Assembly: GCA_036378375.1 (NCBI GenBank)
Contig: DASUWQ010000204.1
Location: 1-10,130, forward strand
Origin: JAFAVN01 sp036378375
GTDB lineage: Bacteria > Verrucomicrobiota > Verrucomicrobiia > Chthoniobacterales > JAFAMB01
DNA length: 10,130 bases
Direction of reading: 5' to 3'
Both the position numbers and the translations under genes were made by a program. Below are positions 7,241-10,130 of the stretch, piece by piece (the stretch's first letter is position 1; each line of letters opens with the position of its first letter). The notes beneath the pieces were generated by a model, which was given only the letters and a program-made list of their open reading frames with translations, ran no database searches and was not told where the DNA came from.

Positions 7241-7546
7241 CTAGTAGTTACCCCACTTCCTCCAGCCACCTTTAGCCCACTTACCCCAACCACCTTTGCG
7301 CCAGCCGTTTCCCCAATTCCGCCAGCCATTATGCCAGTTACCCCATCCGGTCAGCTGGGCGCCACCTTGTTCGGTATCCTGTTTGGTTTGTTCCACCATC
7401 GCGCTGCGGACGCGCGCGACTCTTTCCGAAATTGTTGCCTGGGAGGAATTGGTGGGATCCACCTTGGCGGAACCGCTGTTTGGTGTAAGGCTGATGCATG
7501 CCAGTAGCTGTAAGGCAGCAGCCAGGAGCGAAGACGATTTCTTCAT
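7241..7546 (-). CDS. grrA: GrrA/OscA-like Trp-rich precursor of a radical-SAM-modified cyclophane RiPP
   Basis: A 101-residue secreted precursor-like peptide. Residues 1-27 form a signal sequence (KK, then a hydrophobic stretch, ending GSA). LLAC at 14-17 is also a possible lipobox. Residues 28-65 are a polar helical leader with TISERVARVRSAM, close to the E-R-hydrophobic pattern I recall in GrrA leaders. Residues 67-101 are a core rich in Gly, Trp, Asn and Lys. Its nine Trp (68, 71, 75, 78, 82, 87, 90, 95, 98) are each followed by x-Asn or x-Lys: WGN, WHN, WRN, WGN, WRK, WGK, WAK, WRK, WGN. This is the aromatic-x-x triad that three-residue-cyclophane radical SAM enzymes crosslink. Start at ATG 7546 with AAGGAAG (7564-7558) 11 nt upstream; the terminator follows. 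It sits upstream of the sulfate importer, matching the sulfur link of OscA in cyanobacteria. No radical SAM/SPASM maturase is in the window. A structural Trp-rich cell-envelope protein is the main alternative. Confidence 0.8.
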   Translation of the reverse strand: MKKSSSLLAAALQLLACISLTPNSGSAKVDPTNSSQATISERVARVRSAMVEQTKQDTEQGGAQLTGWGNWHNGWRNWGNGWRKGGWGKWAKGGWRKWGNY

Positions 7547-7637
7547 GAGCAGTGTTTCTTCCTTGGGTTCAGTTGGAGAAGTTATCTCAAGCTGCTGCTA
7601 AGGAGTTCGCGGCCGCTTAACTGCTTGGACGCGGGTC

Positions 7638-7658
7638 TGAATCATTCCATTCGATTCA
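7638..7658. promoter_or_regulatory. 21-bp interrupted palindrome upstream of the grrA-like gene, possible operator
   Basis: TGAATC and GATTCA are perfect inverted arms around a 9-base spacer ATTCCATTC, about 90 bp upstream of the start of the Trp-rich precursor gene. The size and symmetry would suit a dimeric regulator. The surrounding sequence is AT-rich compared with its flanks (7638-7697), as expected for a promoter area, but I could not fix -10 and -35 boxes. No second copy was found upstream of sbp, which weakens a shared sulfur-control model. Confidence 0.3.
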
Positions 7659-7730
7659 AACCTTAGTAATAGCTTGAAACAATACGTAAGATTGTAACGG
7701 GATGAGGTGTTTCTGCCAACGGTAAAGGTT

Positions 7731-8180
7731 ACCGGGCCGATAGCCGAATCGTCCTCGTCCTCCGATTGAGTTTGGCGCGTTCATATGATGTGCCATTGCC
7801 CAGCGCGTGGAGGGGAGCCGCTTTGGCATGTGTCTCGCTGCCTCGCAACCTTCGCCTTATCATTGGTGCCGCCACAAGATGTAAGAACAAGCGGCTCCCG
7901 CGAACAGCCCCAACGCTATGCATTCACGCGTGGCCTTGGATTCGTTTACACCCGGCCCATAGAACTGCATCACGCTGGATTATTAGCGGGAGCCGCCTGC
8001 TGTCACCCGTTTTCGGCGGTATTTGAGTTGAGACAAAATTCGCGGGGCGACCGGGACACAGACCAAAGCGGCTCCCCTCCAGGTCGTGGGTAATCGCAAA
8101 CCACGTGAACGCGCCAATATAATTTCGAGGACGACGACACGACGAGTACGAGGACGATTGGTCGGTCTATCGGCTCACCG
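7731..8180. repeat. Nested palindromic non-coding element (MITE-like), about 450 bp
   Basis: Three sets of inverted repeats lie one inside another. Outer arms 7731-7783 and 8106-8180 share GCCGATAG, ATCGTCCTCGT and TTGGCGCGTTCA in inverse order. The right arm is longer because of extra CGTC/CGAC-type units. Middle arms: TGGAGGGGAGCCGCTTTGG at 7808-7826 and its exact reverse complement at 8063-8081. Inner arms: GCGGCTCCCGC at 7891-7901 and its exact complement at 7986-7996. Open frames across it differ between arms and have no family likeness, so I treat it as non-coding. It has no transposase. The right end holds the stop codon of the Lnt-like gene. It fills most of the gap between that gene and the grrA-like gene; 7581-7730 is ordinary upstream sequence. 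Confidence 0.75.
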
Positions 8181-10016
8181 GGCTGGTCGGGTGGCCCGCC
8201 TGGACAGGTACAGGCGCCAGGCAAACAGGGCGCAGAACAGAACGACAGGCCACAATTCACTTGGTGGTTGCCAGGTTCTGCGCGCTGGGTCGATACGAGG
8301 AATCGAAAGATCCCAAACTCCGAACTGGGTCCGGCTATCGAGCGCGTGCATGAGGTTGCCTTCCTGATTCCAGAGTTCGGAACCGCTGTTCGCAACATAC
8401 AGCAACGGCAACCGGTATTTGGCGACCAGAAGGCGCCGGGCCAAGCGCGATTGGTCAAGCTCCTCTTGAGAGTGGTCAAACCAACTAACGTCCGACAGAA
8501 CGAGCTGGAGATTGACGGATGATAAGTCTGGGACACCGCGCCGAGACCAGATGTCCGGTAGCTGGTGTTCATTGCAAATTGCTACAACTGCGCGCAAGCC
8601 GGAGCCAATCGGAAGAATCGCACTGTTCTGATTCGGTTCCATTTGCCGGGATAGATGTGTTGCTCGTTCTCCGATTCCCTCAAGTAGGGGAATTCCTTGG
8701 AACGGATTTACCTCGACGAGCGGAGCTCCAAAATGTTTGTCGACCTGGCCTAGCAAATTGAAATACGAGTCCAGCGAGATGGCGGTGTTACGAAAAGCGA
8801 CTTTCTGGTGGCGTTCTTCCTTGATCATCGCGCCGGTTACAAGGAACGAATTGATCTGATCTGCGAACTTGTTTTCCAAGTCTGACAGCGACATGAGAGG
8901 CTCGGCATTCGGGTCGTCTGGATCGTTCCATTCACCGATGGAAATTGCGCCTTCCGGCAAGAAAAGGATGTCGCAGGGATTATTAGAGCCTAGATAACTT
9001 CTCAACGAAGCCGCGTAGTTTTCATGGTCGGAATCCTGCGTGTCGGGGTTTTGTGAGGGCAAGCCCTCCTTCGCCGACTCAGTGTCTGGCCCTTGAAATT
9101 CGGGTTGCCCGTGGGCTTCGGAGGGCAAGCCAGATTGGACGACTGCGATCTTCAGGAGCGCAGAATTCGCAGAAGCGCCTGAGGGTAGACGGTCGAGCCT
9201 GCCGGCGGCGGCCATAAAAATAACGAGCGCAACTGCGATCCCGATACGCTGGCGCGCAGCTCTCCGGGCGGCGATCCGAGGCGCCCATCGCGTCCGGCGT
9301 TCGTGAGCCAGCCAACCGGCGGCAGCGTAAGAACAAAACGCCAGGAGAGCGCTGAGGCCGCCTGCGCCTACCCAATGGGCCGCTTGAGCGATGTCGAGAT
9401 TAGCAACCACTAAATGCGCGGAATACAGGTTACTGGTTCCAAGCCGAGGAGTTATCACTCGAAGATAATCAGCGGCGGGCAAGAGTAATATCGTCAAGGT
9501 GATCCCGAGGACTCCCGGGCGACGTATCACGGAATAGCGCAGAAGAGCGGCGACCGCAGCCATGAAAAGGCCGCCATATAAAGAGACGATAAACAGAACT
9601 AGGCCTGCCCAGTGGGCATCGAATTCTGAGACTAGCCAGCGCAGGTTGAGCCCAACGATACCTGCTCCAAAGCCGAAACCAATGATTGCCGCGCGTTTGC
9701 AGCGCAGTCCGATCAGGGAGTAAAAGAAGAGCGTGTAGCCAAAGACGCCGAATAGAATGGCGGCCCCTGCCCAGTGATAGAGGAGTGTCACCAAACCGGC
9801 AGCGGCTGCAACCCTCAAGCCACGCCGATCTAAGACGGTCAATGCGAACAGTGTGGCGATTGCTGATGTCCGGTGATCAGCCGGCCGCCAACAAGCGACC
9901 AGGAGTAACGCTAGAAAGGCAACTATTCGAAGCCAGAAAACTGATTGCCTTCCCTGAGGTCGAGCAGGTACGTGGTTGGAATGTGAGACCGCTGCGTTGT
10001 ATGTGCGAAAAGACAC
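8175..10016 (-). CDS. lnt: Apolipoprotein N-acyltransferase-like protein (Lnt family, membrane CN-hydrolase)
   Basis: Lnt transfers an acyl chain to the N-terminal Cys of lipoproteins at the inner membrane. The 613-residue protein has about seven hydrophobic segments (28-42, 50-62, 68-100, 110-125, 137-160, 168-183, 212-236), a helix at 258-272, then a nitrilase domain beginning LLKIAVVQSG (287-296) and a final helix at about 588-605. Catalytic residues align with E. coli Lnt: E355 in LPEGAIS, K427 in VDKHFG with E435 eight residues on (same spacing as K335/E343), and C481 in VAICNEH. SDVSWFDHSQEELDQSRLARRLL matches the conserved region after the cysteine. Oddities: Asn482 replaces the usual Tyr after the catalytic Cys, and a ~35-residue polar insert (about 297-331) lengthens the protein beyond the usual ~510. 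Start is GTG at 10016 with AGGA six bases upstream (10026-10023). A different membrane nitrilase is possible. Confidence 0.82.
   Translation of the reverse strand: MSFRTYNAAVSHSNHVPARPQGRQSVFWLRIVAFLALLLVACWRPADHRTSAIATLFALTVLDRRGLRVAAAAGLVTLLYHWAGAAILFGVFGYTLFFYSLIGLRCKRAAIIGFGFGAGIVGLNLRWLVSEFDAHWAGLVLFIVSLYGGLFMAAVAALLRYSVIRRPGVLGITLTILLLPAADYLRVITPRLGTSNLYSAHLVVANLDIAQAAHWVGAGGLSALLAFCSYAAAGWLAHERRTRWAPRIAARRAARQRIGIAVALVIFMAAAGRLDRLPSGASANSALLKIAVVQSGLPSEAHGQPEFQGPDTESAKEGLPSQNPDTQDSDHENYAASLRSYLGSNNPCDILFLPEGAISIGEWNDPDDPNAEPLMSLSDLENKFADQINSFLVTGAMIKEERHQKVAFRNTAISLDSYFNLLGQVDKHFGAPLVEVNPFQGIPLLEGIGERATHLSRQMEPNQNSAILPIGSGLRAVVAICNEHQLPDIWSRRGVPDLSSVNLQLVLSDVSWFDHSQEELDQSRLARRLLVAKYRLPLLYVANSGSELWNQEGNLMHALDSRTQFGVWDLSIPRIDPARRTWQPPSELWPVVLFCALFAWRLYLSRRATRPAR
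9055..9131. repeat. Direct repeat of GAGGGCAAGCC inside the Lnt-like gene
   Basis: GAGGGCAAGCC occurs at 9055-9065 and 9121-9131, 66 bp apart and in the same frame, giving GLPS twice (residues 296-299 and 318-321). The first copy is a near palindrome, GAGGGCAAGCCCTC (9055-9068). Both lie in or at the edge of the polar insert that is extra compared with typical Lnt. A small repeat may have entered the coding sequence here. Confidence 0.5.
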
Positions 10017-10130
10017 GGTGAGTCCTGCCTCGACGCGTCGGCTGCGTTTCCGCGTAGTCCGTCGCAGACTGGCGCAACATCGATCGCTCTATTGCCGCTG
10101 TCAGGCCGTTCGGGAGCCTCGCCCCACGAA
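10017..10130. other. Upstream sequence of the Lnt-like gene; no gene supported
   Basis: Apart from the AGGA ribosome binding site at 10026-10023, nothing convincing was found. Two - strand frames stay open through this stretch but show no recognisable domain, so the end of an upstream gene cannot be excluded. Confidence 0.4.

Noticed and set aside
7226..7507. Open frame on the + strand rich in Pro and Thr opposite the Trp-rich gene
   Set aside because: It is the antisense of the Trp/Gly-rich region. The - strand has the ribosome binding site, the signal peptide and the terminator.
7766..8093. Two + strand frames through the palindromic element
   Set aside because: They are low-complexity translations of inverted repeats, with related peptides arising from both arms, as expected for non-coding repeats.
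8003..8572. 189-residue - strand open frame covering the repeat element and the end of the Lnt-like gene
   Set aside because: It overlaps the conserved nitrilase region in another frame and encodes palindrome sequence; no family likeness.
9877..10080. - strand open frame running into the Lnt-like gene
   Set aside because: It has no recognisable domain, and it overlaps the Lnt-like N-terminus, which has a good ribosome binding site and helices.

Overview
The window looks like a chromosomal segment from a free-living Gram-negative bacterium. My best guess is a soil or freshwater Verrucomicrobiota. That guess rests on the gene mix and on several families of short intergenic repeats that I associate from memory with such genomes (phased CAGATTAC, CGCAAAGG and CTCTGTG blocks, GGAGCCGCTTTGG palindromes, CGTCCTCG runs). 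No rRNA or other phylogenetic marker is present, so the placement is inference.

Left part, + strand: the 3' end of a family II (DHH) manganese-dependent inorganic pyrophosphatase with the tail of a CBS domain (1-822). A 372-bp gap full of short repeats follows. Next comes a polar amino acid ABC importer made of a permease (1195-2034) and an ATPase (2543-3274), with an unrelated small membrane protein gene between them (2057-2488). No solute-binding protein for this importer lies in the window.

Middle part, - strand, converging on the first: a complete sulfate/thiosulfate importer read in the order sbp (6068-7096), cysT (5217-6071), cysW (4359-5213), cysA (3500-4249). sbp-cysT overlap by ATGA and cysT-cysW are 3 nt apart, so those three are almost certainly one operon. 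cysA follows after 109 bp that carry a repeat, and it encodes only the nucleotide-binding domain. A long imperfect inverted repeat lies between the convergent glnQ and cysA ends and may act as a two-way terminator.

Directly upstream of sbp, in the same orientation, is a 101-residue gene (7241-7546) with its own ribosome binding site and a good intrinsic terminator. It encodes a secretion-type leader and a Trp-rich tail in which all nine Trp residues start a W-x-N or W-x-K triad. I read this as a GrrA/OscA-type precursor of a radical-SAM-modified, cyclophane-bearing RiPP. Its position beside the sulfate importer fits the sulfur-starvation link known for OscA in cyanobacteria. No radical SAM maturase is encoded in the window. 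This is the most notable finding.

Right part: a roughly 450-bp nested palindromic element without genes (7731-8180), then an Lnt-like apolipoprotein N-acyltransferase on the - strand (8175-10016) with a Glu/Lys/Cys catalytic set. Its stop codon lies in the arm of the palindromic element. The last 114 bp hold no gene I can support.
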